From contig QZJX01000098.1 of assembly GCA_003599395.1 (NCBI GenBank), forward strand, positions 1 to 47,370: 47,370 nt of DNA, read 5' to 3'. The DNA comes from Ignavibacteriales bacterium (GTDB lineage Bacteria > Bacteroidota > Ignavibacteria > Ignavibacteriales > Melioribacteraceae). Of this stretch, positions 27,278 to 36,071 are shown piece by piece. Numbering within the stretch: position 1 is the stretch's first letter; each line of letters opens with the position of its first letter. Made by a program: the position numbers and the translations under genes. The notes under the pieces were generated by a model, which saw nothing but the letters and a program-made list of their open reading frames with translations, ran no database searches and was not told the DNA's origin.

Positions 27278-29286
27278 TAAACTCCCAGAGTTCGAAGTGA
27301 GCTATTGGTTTCACATTTTATGAAACATATATCTCCAACTTTAATTTGGGTTCCGGGTTTAATGCTTTGGTCAACAACTTTTCCGCTACCTTCAATATCA
27401 AATCTTAATCCCATTTCATTCATAGCTGCAAGTGCATCGCGTAAAGATCTATTAACTAAATTGGGCATTGTGACTCTGCCGACAAATTGACTTGCAAGTT
27501 CGACTTTGGGAATTACATCACCAATATTTGCGGTTTCCAGAAATACAGGATTTTCATCACCGGTTACGGATTCCAAAATTTTATCAAGACTTTCATCTTG
27601 CCGGGCTATCATAACTTTTTGCGGAATAACATTTATATCTTCTTGTACTATTCTATTTACAATTCGCTTATATACAGGTGCAGCCACTACACCGCCATAT
27701 TTTCCTTTTGCAGGGGAACCGAGTAATATTAATCCAACTACTTGCGGATTATCTGCAGGGAAGAAACCAATGAATGAAGCATTATAATCTTTTGCATAGG
27801 CTCCGTTTATAATTTTCTGTGCAGTTCCGGTTTTGCCGCCGACAAACATATTATCTGTTCTAGCAAGCTTACCGGTACCGTGTTCTACAACTCCAAGCAT
27901 CAAGTTTTTAATTCGTTCCGAAGTTTCAGCACTAATAACATTTCTAATTTTTTTGGATTGGTAGCTTTCAATTACTTTACCATTTTCATCTACTATTTTA
28001 TCAATTATTCTAGGTTGATAAAGGATACCTCCATTAATAAGCGAAGCAAATGCGGTGACCATCTGAAGCGGAGTCACAGAAATTTCGTAACCAAATGACA
28101 TAAACGGTTTACTCAGTGTTGAGTAGAAATCCGGTTTCTTTAAGAATCCGGGCGATTCACTCGGAAGAGTAATTGAAGTTGAGTTACCAAATCCAAAATC
28201 ACGTAAATATTTATAGAAAGTCCTATCATCGACTCTTTCAATTAACTTTGTCATTCCAACGTTGCTTGAATGTTCTAAAACTTCTCTTACAGTTAACCGA
28301 TCATATTTATGAACATCAATAATACTTGCATTCGCAATTTTATATCTTCCGTTTTCCGTATCGATTACTTCATCTTCTCTTACTAAATCGTTGTCAATCA
28401 AAATAGACATAGTGAGAGCTTTCATTGTCGAACCGGGTTCATAAGTATCTGTTACAGCTCTGTTTCTTCTTATTTGATCATTGAATTTGGAATATGCATC
28501 CGGATCAAAGGTGGGATAGTTTGCCAGTGCAATTATTTCACCGGTATTCGGATTCATCAAAATTCCTATACCCGATTCAGCACCACAGTCTTCCGTCCCT
28601 TTTTGAAGTTCTTGTTCAAGTATTTTTTGGTACTTTGTATCGATTGTTAAATAAACATCATGCCCGGGTTTTGGTTGACGAGAAAGTTCATCTTTTACCG
28701 TTACAATTCTTCCTTGAACATCACGTTCGACATAAAGTAATCCATCAACTCCGGTTAGATATTCATCAAAGACACGTTCAACTCCATCGAGTCCAATCAT
28801 TTCATTATTTACATAACCTAGTATGTGTGCGGCTAGAGTTTCGTTGCTATAAACTCTTGTCGGATCTTCAACTGAAACCAAACCATCGACAACGAATGAT
28901 TTGAAACTAAGATATTTCTCGCGTGGAACTTTCTTCTCTAAAAAGACATTACCTTTAGCAGAGTTCATCAAATTGAGATAATAACTTTCACTCTTTGAAA
29001 ACACCTCAGAAAATTTGGCTGATATTTTCTGTCTAGAATTTGCATTTAGCATTCTTGCATCAACAAAGAAAGAAATATCATCTTCTGTGTAAGAAAGGAT
29101 ATCGCCATTTCTATCTTTTATTAATCCTCTTTCGGCTTTAATAAGAAGTGATCTATCTTGTTGGTTTTTTGCGACTTCGGAATAGTAATTGTGATCGAGC
29201 ACTTGTAGGTTGAAAAGTCTTGCCGCAATTACGCCAAAACTTACAAACAAGATAAAAGTAATTAAAAGTGCTCGTGAATTAATCAT
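27274..29286 (-). CDS. ftsI: Division-specific class B penicillin-binding protein FtsI/PBP3 with PASTA domain
   Basis: This septal transpeptidase has 670 residues. An N-terminal membrane helix (about 7-25) is followed by the PBP dimerisation domain (about 50-205) and the transpeptidase domain. The SxxK nucleophile is S286-K289 (GSTMK), the SxN motif is S340-N342 and KTG is at 485-487. Residues of about 603-658 form a PASTA domain (MPNLVNRSLRDALAAMNEMGL). Such a domain is absent from E. coli FtsI but common in other phyla, where it may bind peptidoglycan. It overlaps ftsL by 8 bp and murE by 4 bp. Confidence 0.96.
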   Translation of the reverse strand: MINSRALLITFILFVSFGVIAARLFNLQVLDHNYYSEVAKNQQDRSLLIKAERGLIKDRNGDILSYTEDDISFFVDARMLNANSRQKISAKFSEVFSKSESYYLNLMNSAKGNVFLEKKVPREKYLSFKSFVVDGLVSVEDPTRVYSNETLAAHILGYVNNEMIGLDGVERVFDEYLTGVDGLLYVERDVQGRIVTVKDELSRQPKPGHDVYLTIDTKYQKILEQELQKGTEDCGAESGIGILMNPNTGEIIALANYPTFDPDAYSKFNDQIRRNRAVTDTYEPGSTMKALTMSILIDNDLVREDEVIDTENGRYKIANASIIDVHKYDRLTVREVLEHSSNVGMTKLIERVDDRTFYKYLRDFGFGNSTSITLPSESPGFLKKPDFYSTLSKPFMSFGYEISVTPLQMVTAFASLINGGILYQPRIIDKIVDENGKVIESYQSKKIRNVISAETSERIKNLMLGVVEHGTGKLARTDNMFVGGKTGTAQKIINGAYAKDYNASFIGFFPADNPQVVGLILLGSPAKGKYGGVVAAPVYKRIVNRIVQEDINVIPQKVMIARQDESLDKILESVTGDENPVFLETANIGDVIPKVELASQFVGRVTMPNLVNRSLRDALAAMNEMGLRFDIEGSGKVVDQSIKPGTQIKVGDICFIKCETNSSLRTLGVY

Positions 29287-29605
29287 ATTTCTCGTTTACA
29301 ATTTTTTCAATTTGATTAATGCGGTTACCGTCAACATAAACTTCATCAAAAGGATGAAGTGATCTAACTAAGCCGAGTGAATCTTCGGCAATCTTAACGA
29401 TTCTGTATTCATCTTGTAAAACTTTGAAATCTCTTTCCACTAAGCGTTCAATTTTATCATTGATAGCTTTAAGAGACAATTGTAATGTTTGTTCTTGGTT
29501 TTTAAGTAGATCAATTTCAGAGCTGAGAAAGAGGTGCGGGAAAATCCACAAGCAAATTAATGCAAATAGAAAAATTAGATTTTTAACAAAATTACTTTTG
29601 TTCAT
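29279..29605 (-). CDS. ftsL: FtsL-like division protein
   Basis: This 108-residue bitopic protein has a short basic cytoplasmic start, one membrane helix (about 8-27, KNLIFLFALICLWIFPHLFL) and a periplasmic coiled-coil-like segment (SEIDLLKNQEQTLQLSLKAI and onward), followed by a short tail. FtsL proteins are too divergent for a sequence-only proof. Position between rsmH and ftsI, length and topology make this the clear candidate for the scaffold that activates FtsW-FtsI with FtsB and FtsQ. It overlaps rsmH by 4 bp and ftsI by 8 bp. Confidence 0.85.
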   Translation of the reverse strand: MNKSNFVKNLIFLFALICLWIFPHLFLSSEIDLLKNQEQTLQLSLKAINDKIERLVERDFKVLQDEYRIVKIAEDSLGLVRSLHPFDEVYVDGNRINQIEKIVNEKYD

Positions 29606-30531
29606 ACCCTTTCTGCCACTCTTAGTTTTGCGCTTCGCGCTCGCCTATTTTCTTTTATCTCATTTGTAGTTGGTGTGACAGGTTTTCTTGTAAGTATGTT
29701 AATCCGTTTCTCTTTTCCGCAAATACAGACCGGTGTTCCCGGCGGGCAAATGCAGTCCAGGCTTTCATACTTAAATTGTTCCTTAACAATCCTGTCTTCT
29801 AAAGAATGGTAACTTATAATTACTATTCTTCCTCCCGGAGTTAAAAGATCAAAAGACTTTTGTAAGAACTCTTTTAGTTCGTCTAATTCGTTATTCACAT
29901 AAATCCGCAGTGCTTGAAATACCCTCGATAATGTTTTAAAAACAAATGGCTGCGGAGTGGTACTTTCGATTAATTGTTTAAGATGAGTTGTTGTGGTGAT
30001 CTTTTTTTTTGTTCTCTCATCTTTAATTAACCGAGCAAGTTTCCTAGAGTTTTTCTCTTCACCATAATGAAAAAGAATATTTGCGATTTCCGTTTCTTCG
30101 AATTCATTTAAAACTTTATGAGCAGGAATACCTTCCTCTTTATTCATACGAAGATCAAGAATCGCTTCTTCTCTATATGTGAACCCCGAATCAGATTCAT
30201 CCAGCTGAAATGAGGAAACTCCCAAGTCAGCAAAGATGCCGTCAAATTTATCAATGAACTCGATCTTAGAAATCAGATCAATTTTTGTGAATCCGGTTTT
30301 ATAAAGCAAAACTCTTTTATCTTCGGCAAACATCTCTTTGCAAGCTTTGAATGCGACATCATCTTTATCAATGCCTACAAGTTTTGCTTTACTACTCAGT
30401 TTATTTAAGAACATTTTGGAGTGACCACCAAAACCGATTGTTGCGTCGAGATAACTTCCGTTAAGATCAGTAATAAGGTGATCAATACTTTCGTTTAATA
30501 GTACAGGTTGATGAACAAGTTTACTCATCAC
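29602..30531 (-). CDS. rsmH: 16S rRNA (cytosine1402-N4)-methyltransferase RsmH (MraW)
   Basis: This 309-residue SAM-dependent methyltransferase modifies C1402 in the ribosomal P site. It has HQPVLLNESIDHL at the start, the SAM loop DATIGFGGHSKMFL, VGIDKDD, the FDGIFADLGVSSFQLD motif and the family C-terminal VISYHSLEDRIVKE with the RSAKLRVAERV ending. These together are diagnostic. The gene overlaps the end of mraZ by 11 bp; the second methionine (30528) is an alternative start that shortens this to 8 bp. Confidence 0.97.
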   Translation of the reverse strand: MMSKLVHQPVLLNESIDHLITDLNGSYLDATIGFGGHSKMFLNKLSSKAKLVGIDKDDVAFKACKEMFAEDKRVLLYKTGFTKIDLISKIEFIDKFDGIFADLGVSSFQLDESDSGFTYREEAILDLRMNKEEGIPAHKVLNEFEETEIANILFHYGEEKNSRKLARLIKDERTKKKITTTTHLKQLIESTTPQPFVFKTLSRVFQALRIYVNNELDELKEFLQKSFDLLTPGGRIVIISYHSLEDRIVKEQFKYESLDCICPPGTPVCICGKEKRINILTRKPVTPTTNEIKENRRARSAKLRVAERV

Positions 30532-30964
30532 GTTTCATTACATCTTTAGCAATTTCCTTAAAAGAGGAAAAATTTTCTTTGATGTAACTTTCATAAACAT
30601 CGGGATTCCAGACTTCAATTTTATCCATTGAACCAAAAATCAAAACTTCTTTATCAATCTCTGCGTATTCTATTAATCGTTTGGGTATTAATAATCGTGA
30701 TTGTGAATCGAGGGTATCCTCTGCAGCTTCATTTAAGAATAACCTTAGGAACATTGCTTCTTTCGGATCGAACTGGTTGATCTTAAGTTTCTCGGCAGCC
30801 ATTTTTTTCCAAATATCCAACGGATATATGCTGATACATTTTTCGGTATCGCGGGTAAGTACAAAAGTATCATTTGCTTCCGGGTTTATATTTTTACGCA
30901 ATTTTGCCGGTAAAGCAATTCTGCCTTTTGCATCAATCGAATATTTAAAGCTGCCAATAAACAT
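30521..30964 (-). CDS. mraZ: Division/cell wall cluster regulator MraZ
   Basis: This 147-residue protein has the duplicated AbrB-like MraZ fold. The first half contains SIDAKGRIALPAKLR and the second contains DSQSRLLIPKRLIEYA, each with the DxxGR-like signature. MraZ forms a ring-shaped oligomer that binds TGGGN direct repeats and usually represses its own operon. Matching repeats lie 41-55 bp upstream of the start codon here, supporting autoregulation. It is the first gene of the dcw operon. No strong Shine-Dalgarno precedes the ATG. Confidence 0.96.
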   Translation of the reverse strand: MFIGSFKYSIDAKGRIALPAKLRKNINPEANDTFVLTRDTEKCISIYPLDIWKKMAAEKLKINQFDPKEAMFLRLFLNEAAEDTLDSQSRLLIPKRLIEYAEIDKEVLIFGSMDKIEVWNPDVYESYIKENFSSFKEIAKDVMKRDE

Positions 30965-31004
30965 AATTTTTCAAGTTTAATGTATGGGAAAATTCAACAC
31001 TTTT

Positions 31005-31019
31005 CCCCACTCATCCCCA
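31005..31019 (-). promoter_or_regulatory. MraZ operator: TGGGG direct repeats
   Basis: On the minus strand TGGGG occurs at 31019-31015 and again at 31009-31005, a spacing of exactly 10 bp, with a degenerate third unit TGTTG at 30999-30995. This is the known MraZ recognition pattern (TGGGN units with 5-bp spacers). The repeats start at the edge of the -10 element, so bound MraZ would block the transcription start. Confidence 0.85.
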
Positions 31020-31048
31020 AAATAACGCTTTTGGTATTGTAAAGTCAA
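31019..31048 (-). promoter_or_regulatory. Putative sigma70-type promoter of the dcw operon
   Basis: On the minus strand TTGACT (31048-31043) is followed after 18 bp by TATTTT (31024-31019). The start site would fall near 31012, within the MraZ repeats. The leader to the mraZ ATG would be about 48 nt. The spacer is one base longer than ideal; shifting the -10 by one (TTATTT) gives 17 bp. Confidence 0.7.
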
Positions 31049-31141
31049 GCTTTTTTTACACAAAAATTATGTTTTTGACGTAGGTAACTTTTTATGAAAT
31101 AATAGATTGGGGAAATGGATACGAAGGTTTATTTAGGATTT

Positions 31142-31167
31142 AAACTGCGGGATTAAACCCGCAGTTT
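31142..31167. terminator. Perfect 10-bp hairpin between hydrolase gene and dcw promoter
   Basis: AAACTGCGGG and CCCGCAGTTT form a perfect 10-bp stem around the 6-nt loop ATTAAA. It lies 19 bp after the stop of the alpha/beta hydrolase gene and could end that transcript. The U-tract on the minus strand is weak, so it may instead be a REP-like palindrome related in style to those at 37606-37743. Confidence 0.55.
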
Positions 31168-31186
31168 TGGGAAGGATAAAATCGGA

Positions 31187-32131
31187 TTATCTGAGAAAAT
31201 TTTTGACTGCATCGTTGAAAACTTCCGGCTTTTCAAACTGCAAAAAATGACCGCATTCGGGGATCATAACTAATTCGCTGTTTGGAATTAACTCTTTTCC
31301 TTTTTGTGCAACTTCTGAAGTGTAGCCGGGATTGAGATAAGGATTAGGAATTAAGTTATCATTTTCACCAAAAACAATTAATGTTGGCTGTGTGATTCTA
31401 TCCAGTAAATTTACAACCGGTTGGTCAACCATTCCGTTTACGGATTGAACTACAGCGTAACAGTAATTATCAAATTGCTCAGCTTCGCGGAGTGCAATTC
31501 GATCTGTGATCATAAATTCAGCATCATCCGGCATGTTGTAAAAATTAGAATAGACATTTGCTCTAAGTTGATTAACAGGAGTTAGTTTAACTCCTTGGAC
31601 AGTCATCACTTCTCTAAACCATTCTTTTTGACCTTCGGTAAATGATTCTATTCCGGCAGGAGCAACTAAAATTAATCTTTTTACTTGTTGAGGATATTTA
31701 ATAGCCATAGTAATTGCTGCTTGCCCACCCATTGAATGTCCGGCAATATTTGCCTTTTCAATGTTTAATTTCTTCATAAAATTAAAAATTACATCAGCAT
31801 AAAATTCCGGAGTTCCTTCATGCGGTTCTTTGCTTGATTTTCCATAGCCGGGAAGATCGATTGCAATAGTTCTGTAATTATTTTTTAATTCTTCTATATT
31901 TTTCTTCCAAGCTGGTAAATAACTTCCTAAACCGTGGACAAATATTATCACTTCCTCGGATTCACCTTCATCAACAAATGCAATTGTTCGTCCATCGTCT
32001 AAGTTCACTTTGTGAACTTCATACGGATATTGTAATTCATCGAATTCCATTTTGCTTAAATTCCCATAAGGTGAACAGGCTATTAATAAACTCGTTACAA
32101 AAATTGCTAGTATTACTTTTATATTTCTCAT
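31187..32131 (-). CDS. Lipoprotein alpha/beta hydrolase (esterase/lipase-like)
   Basis: This 314-residue alpha/beta-fold hydrolase has a lipoprotein signal (LLIAC, lipidated Cys19), so it is anchored to a membrane outside the cytoplasm. The fold is complete: the oxyanion HG region IIFVHGLGSYLPAW, nucleophile elbow GHSMGG (Ser133), acid in FGENDN (Asp258) and histidine in ECGHFLQFE (His295). The closest general group is the MhpC/esterase type; the substrate is not readable from sequence. It lies 28 bp after an outer-membrane barrel gene and ends the gene run that starts with the GbsR-type regulator. In that setting an ester substrate outside the cell is plausible. Confidence 0.85.
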   Translation of the reverse strand: MRNIKVILAIFVTSLLIACSPYGNLSKMEFDELQYPYEVHKVNLDDGRTIAFVDEGESEEVIIFVHGLGSYLPAWKKNIEELKNNYRTIAIDLPGYGKSSKEPHEGTPEFYADVIFNFMKKLNIEKANIAGHSMGGQAAITMAIKYPQQVKRLILVAPAGIESFTEGQKEWFREVMTVQGVKLTPVNQLRANVYSNFYNMPDDAEFMITDRIALREAEQFDNYCYAVVQSVNGMVDQPVVNLLDRITQPTLIVFGENDNLIPNPYLNPGYTSEVAQKGKELIPNSELVMIPECGHFLQFEKPEVFNDAVKNFLR

Positions 32132-32159
32132 TTTATACTCAGTGATTATTGATTAAGAA

Positions 32160-33707
32160 CTAGAACATAAGCCATTTAAATACTAGGAAAACTGTAAATG
32201 GATTATCCGGTTTGATATCAACATTCCCGTTAGTGACTTTGCTGTCATAAAAATCACCCAACCATAAATAAGCTCCGTGTAATTCGACATCCATAAATAC
32301 AGCCGGTTTGTAACCGATCATCGCATTAATTTCAGATCCAACCATTTTCCCGCCGCCGTTTGGTTCAACTAAACTTTGAGCGGCAGCAGCTCCAACTTTT
32401 GCAACCATTTTATTTGGGATAAGTGATTTCGAAAAATTGATTGTTCCGCCAACTTGTCCATAACCCATATTTGATAAGTCGTTGATTGCTGATACATACC
32501 TATTGACTACATTTCCGTGAGGATAAAGTAGATAAGCGCCATGACTTACCATAATTGCACCGGGAGAACCCCAGTTATTTCCTGTTAATATACCACTGTA
32601 TTTTTTATCATCAAGATTATTATCATCACCGGAAGCATAAAACATATCAAGCATAACATTATCATCTGCTGTTTGTCCGTATTTGTAGCCTGCTCTTAGA
32701 TTAGCTGCGTAGCCAAAAATATCTGCTGCTTTCTTGAATTCGCCACCTTGTTCGGATTGAACTTCACCCAAATTTGCCATGAAGAATCCGTTTAAGGACC
32801 ATCTCCCCATTGTAAATTCCGGGTTATAATTCCCGTGTGTACCCAACCAAATTACATCAGCTTTATAAGTATTGGCGCCGAGAGGGAAACGATAGACACC
32901 GTTATAAGCCGCAAGATTGCTGTTTAATCCTTGACCTAAAACTGAGACTCCACCTTCACCGTTTGCTCTATCATAAAGGTAGTAAGCTGTTACACCCTGC
33001 CGCCATTCTTTTGCAACATCCATTTCAAAATTTAATTCCCAAAGAGTAACGTCATCGTTTTGATTAATATTATTTTCATACAACTGATAATATCCCGCTT
33101 TTATACGATGATAATCCCAATCATATCTTGCAGAAATACCAACCGCATCACTTCCCCAATACATTAATCTGTAACCGGTTTTAAGCATTGTACTTGCAAA
33201 GGTTCGATATGGATTGTATGGAGTGTCGTAAAGTCTTTGTAAACCGAGATTAACAGCAAAATTTTTAAATGGTATAAGCTCCAATTCGATGTTTTGTGTT
33301 TGCAAGTTTACTTGGTCGGCAGATAGAGCTGAACCGAAATTGCCACCGGCACCGTAAGAAACATCTCCCCACGTCCAATCAATCTCGAAAGCCATTCTTA
33401 AAATCGCTTTCCCATTTAAGAGTTTGGGCTGATAAATAAAAAATGGAATGATTCTCTGTTCAAAGTAATTTGAATTCTGTCCGGTCGTTGTTGTGTTCCC
33501 GCCGAATAATCTTCCGACAGTCTGCCCTTTTAACAAATCATTGGTTGCATAAACATTATTACTTACACCTTGACTTATAAAGAAGGCAAGAAATTGAAAT
33601 TCTTGAGGATGTTTTGTAGGTATGTTGTTTTCATCATAATTCCAGTTACCAGATTGAGCAAGACCTACAAAAGTAGTTAACAAAAAAAATAAAATAAATT
33701 TTTTCAT
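32160..33707 (-). CDS. Outer-membrane beta-barrel protein, porin-like
   Basis: This 515-residue protein has a signal peptide (MKKFILFFLLTTFVGLAQS) and a long run of amphipathic strands rich in aromatic and glycine residues, such as NLGLQRLYDTPYNPYRTF and ELHGAYLWLGDFYDS. It ends with an aromatic residue (LVFKWLMF), the outer-membrane barrel signature. The size suits a 16- to 18-strand channel. It recalls alginate-export or substrate-specific porin families, but I cannot name one. It lies directly upstream of the lipoprotein hydrolase and may let the substrate or product cross the outer membrane. Confidence 0.75.
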   Translation of the reverse strand: MKKFILFFLLTTFVGLAQSGNWNYDENNIPTKHPQEFQFLAFFISQGVSNNVYATNDLLKGQTVGRLFGGNTTTTGQNSNYFEQRIIPFFIYQPKLLNGKAILRMAFEIDWTWGDVSYGAGGNFGSALSADQVNLQTQNIELELIPFKNFAVNLGLQRLYDTPYNPYRTFASTMLKTGYRLMYWGSDAVGISARYDWDYHRIKAGYYQLYENNINQNDDVTLWELNFEMDVAKEWRQGVTAYYLYDRANGEGGVSVLGQGLNSNLAAYNGVYRFPLGANTYKADVIWLGTHGNYNPEFTMGRWSLNGFFMANLGEVQSEQGGEFKKAADIFGYAANLRAGYKYGQTADDNVMLDMFYASGDDNNLDDKKYSGILTGNNWGSPGAIMVSHGAYLLYPHGNVVNRYVSAINDLSNMGYGQVGGTINFSKSLIPNKMVAKVGAAAAQSLVEPNGGGKMVGSEINAMIGYKPAVFMDVELHGAYLWLGDFYDSKVTNGNVDIKPDNPFTVFLVFKWLMF

Positions 33708-33738
33708 GGTTGTATCACCACTTGTTGAATAATAAAAT

Positions 33739-33764
33739 TTGGGTCTGCTCGATCACAGACCCAA
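33739..33764 (-). terminator. Putative rho-independent terminator
   Basis: TTGGGTCTG and CAGACCCAA form a perfect 9-bp stem around an 8-nt loop. On the minus strand it is followed by ATTTTATTATT. It lies 9 bp after the stop of the lipoprotein gene at 33774-34526 and before the porin-like gene, so it may reduce read-through within the locus. Confidence 0.65.
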
Positions 33765-33773
33765 TTATAAAGA

Positions 33774-34526
33774 TTATTGTCTGACGTAAGTCTGAACATT
33801 AAGTGTACCGAGTGCACCGGCATTTGTACTTCCAAAACCACCTGCAGGAGTTGGAGGTGTCGCACCAATATCCGGAGTCGTTTGCACAATTTCATATTTC
33901 ATGTTGAAAGGTGAAGAATCAGCATAGATTTCAAAAATTCCGGATGAAGTAAGTGCTGCCGGACTTGTCTGTTCAGCTGTGATTTCAAAAATATTATTGA
34001 CAGTACTTTTTGTCATAGTAAAAGTACCTGTTAATGTAAATGATGCTCCGGATGTATCTGTTTGAACTACAGTATAACTTCCGTTTTGATTAAATGTAGC
34101 TTCAATTTTTGCTGTAGCAAAAAGAGCGACTAAAAGAGGAGCTACATTAGCACCTTCTGAAACCCAAGTACCGTAAAGACCAACAGCTGTAAAGTTAACT
34201 GTCGCATCAGCATTTAGAGTAACTTGTCCGGTACCTGTTGTAGTAAAATAATAATCGGTACCATTTGCAGTAATGGTATAGGTAGTTCCTGCTGTTAGAC
34301 CTGTAAATACATATGCGCCTTGTGCATCTGTGGTAGTTGTTTTTGTATCATCGGCACTCTTAGCTTCTACGGTTTGGTTAGCAACACCGTTACCATCAGC
34401 ATCCGTAATTGTACCGGATACTTTGTAAGTAGTAGTTCCAGTTGGACCTTCATCATCATCGCTGCTGCATGCGATAAAGTTAATTGCAACAAAAGCAATT
34501 AATAACAATGTGAGTAATTTTTTCAT
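33774..34526 (-). CDS. Surface lipoprotein with carboxypeptidase-regulatory-like and lipocalin-like domains
   Basis: This 250-residue lipoprotein has a lipobox ending FIAC (Cys20), followed by SSDDDEGP. This acidic segment after the lipid cysteine resembles the lipoprotein export signal used for surface exposure in Bacteroidota. Residues of about 33-115 look like a carboxypeptidase-regulatory-like beta-sandwich (VSGTITDADGNGVANQTVEA). The rest, from LYGTWVSEG, resembles a lipocalin-like domain. No enzyme motif is seen, so it may bind a ligand or a surface partner. It lies between the acyl-CoA ligase gene (24-bp gap) and the porin-like gene (66 bp plus a terminator). Confidence 0.8.
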   Translation of the reverse strand: MKKLLTLLLIAFVAINFIACSSDDDEGPTGTTTYKVSGTITDADGNGVANQTVEAKSADDTKTTTTDAQGAYVFTGLTAGTTYTITANGTDYYFTTTGTGQVTLNADATVNFTAVGLYGTWVSEGANVAPLLVALFATAKIEATFNQNGSYTVVQTDTSGASFTLTGTFTMTKSTVNNIFEITAEQTSPAALTSSGIFEIYADSSPFNMKYEIVQTTPDIGATPPTPAGGFGSTNAGALGTLNVQTYVRQ

Positions 34527-34550
34527 TTGTACATCTCCTCTGATGTTAAT

Positions 34551-36071
34551 TTAGTTAGTTTGTTTTAGGTGTATCTCGAGTAATTTTTTCTTATCAATTT
34601 TACCGGCTTCATTTTTTGGTAATTCATCTAGTATTTCAAAATATTTAGGAATTTTGTACTTGGCTAAATTTCCTGTACAGATTTTTTTTAATTCGTCTTT
34701 ATTTAATTTAGAATTTTCTTTAAGAGATAAATATGCTTTGCCAACTTCGCCCCATTTCTCGTCAGGTACTCCAATAACAGCAACTTCTCTTATAACATCA
34801 TTAGTGTACAAGAAGTTTTCAATTTCGGAAGGATAAACATTTTCTCCGCCGCTTATATACATGTTCTTTTTGCGGTCAACTACATAATAAAAATCCTCTT
34901 CATCTTTACGAACCATATCACCTGTGTGAAACCATCCATCTGTAATTGATTCATTTGTTTCTTTTTCTTTTTGCCAATAACCCGGTGTAACAACCGGAGA
35001 TTTCAACCATAATTCACCGACTTCATTTATTCCAAGCTCATTACCTTTATCATCAACTACTTTTGCTTCTACATAAAAGTTTGTAAAACCTATTGAACCT
35101 TTTTTCCGGATTGCATCATCTTGATGAAGTGAGAAGCAATTCGGTCCAACCTCCGTGAGTCCATAACCTTGCCTTATGAACACACCTTTTTCATGCCACT
35201 TGTTTATTAAAGGAATAGGCATTGGGGCGCCACCAACAATTGCATATCTTACCGATGAAAGATCAACTTTATCGAAATATTCAGATTCAGCCATCATTTG
35301 CAACATTGTAGGAACGCCAAATAAAATTGTCGATTTCTCTTTTTCCATTAATTGTAAAATTAGATCGGCGTCAAATTTTGTTAATAAAGTATGAGATGCT
35401 CCGTGGTGCATAAATGGAGTAAACAAAACATTCCAACCGCCGGTATGAAAAAACGGAGCAAAACTTTGTGTATGATCTTGTGAAGACAAATCTAATCTTA
35501 ATGCAGTATTAATTGAATTCCAATACAACATCTTATGAGTTATAATTGCACCTTTTGATAATCCGGTTGTCCCTGCCGTATATAGAATCATTACAGGATC
35601 AGATTCTTGAATTTTGTGATCATATTTAAAATCTATTAGCTGAATTTTTTCTTTGCTGAACTTAGTAATTATATCCAATGACAATTTTATCGGAATCGAG
35701 TTAATTGTTTTCAGCCTTTTTACTTCTTCTTCAAACTCTGTTTCATACAAGAATAATTTTGGTGCAGCGTCTGCAATTAAAGTATCCAGTTCTCTTGGAG
35801 TCAATCTAAAATTCAATGGAACTAGTATTGCGCCTATCTTAACGCAAGCCGAAAACAAAAAGACAAACTCAGATTTATTTTTTGAATAGATTGCTACTCT
35901 ATCTCCCTTTTCAATTTTCAATTCATTTCGAAGATGATTCGCAAGTTGATTGGCTCTATTATTAAAATCGTAATAGTTCCATTCCAAACCCGTTTCATAT
36001 TCTCTTATGAATAAACGATTGGGAGTATATTTTGCCCACCGTGCTATCCAGTCAAATTGAGTATTAAACAC
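34551..36071 (-). CDS. Acyl-CoA ligase (AMP-forming), long-/medium-chain type
   Basis: This 506-residue ANL-superfamily enzyme activates a carboxylic acid to its CoA thioester through an acyl-AMP. Visible motifs are the phosphate loop ILYTAGTTGLSKGAIITH, the ATP-binding QGYGLTEVG, the hinge region GWFHTGDMVRKDEEDFYYVVDR with GGENVYPSEIE, and the catalytic lysine in EAGKIDKKKL. The length is typical of FadD-like or medium-chain ligases. It overlaps the upstream symporter gene by 8 bp, so import and activation are likely coupled. Substrate unknown; context suggests a (hydroxy)acid. Confidence 0.9.
   Translation of the reverse strand: MFNTQFDWIARWAKYTPNRLFIREYETGLEWNYYDFNNRANQLANHLRNELKIEKGDRVAIYSKNKSEFVFLFSACVKIGAILVPLNFRLTPRELDTLIADAAPKLFLYETEFEEEVKRLKTINSIPIKLSLDIITKFSKEKIQLIDFKYDHKIQESDPVMILYTAGTTGLSKGAIITHKMLYWNSINTALRLDLSSQDHTQSFAPFFHTGGWNVLFTPFMHHGASHTLLTKFDADLILQLMEKEKSTILFGVPTMLQMMAESEYFDKVDLSSVRYAIVGGAPMPIPLINKWHEKGVFIRQGYGLTEVGPNCFSLHQDDAIRKKGSIGFTNFYVEAKVVDDKGNELGINEVGELWLKSPVVTPGYWQKEKETNESITDGWFHTGDMVRKDEEDFYYVVDRKKNMYISGGENVYPSEIENFLYTNDVIREVAVIGVPDEKWGEVGKAYLSLKENSKLNKDELKKICTGNLAKYKIPKYFEILDELPKNEAGKIDKKKLLEIHLKQTN

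Noticed and set aside
28494-28904. A 136-codon plus-strand open frame antisense to ftsI.
   Set aside because: It overlaps the transpeptidase gene fully and has a biased His/Leu composition typical of an antisense shadow.
33704-33895. A 63-codon minus-strand frame overlapping the end of the surface lipoprotein gene.
   Set aside because: It runs through the terminator hairpin and another frame of the lipoprotein gene, and has no motif.
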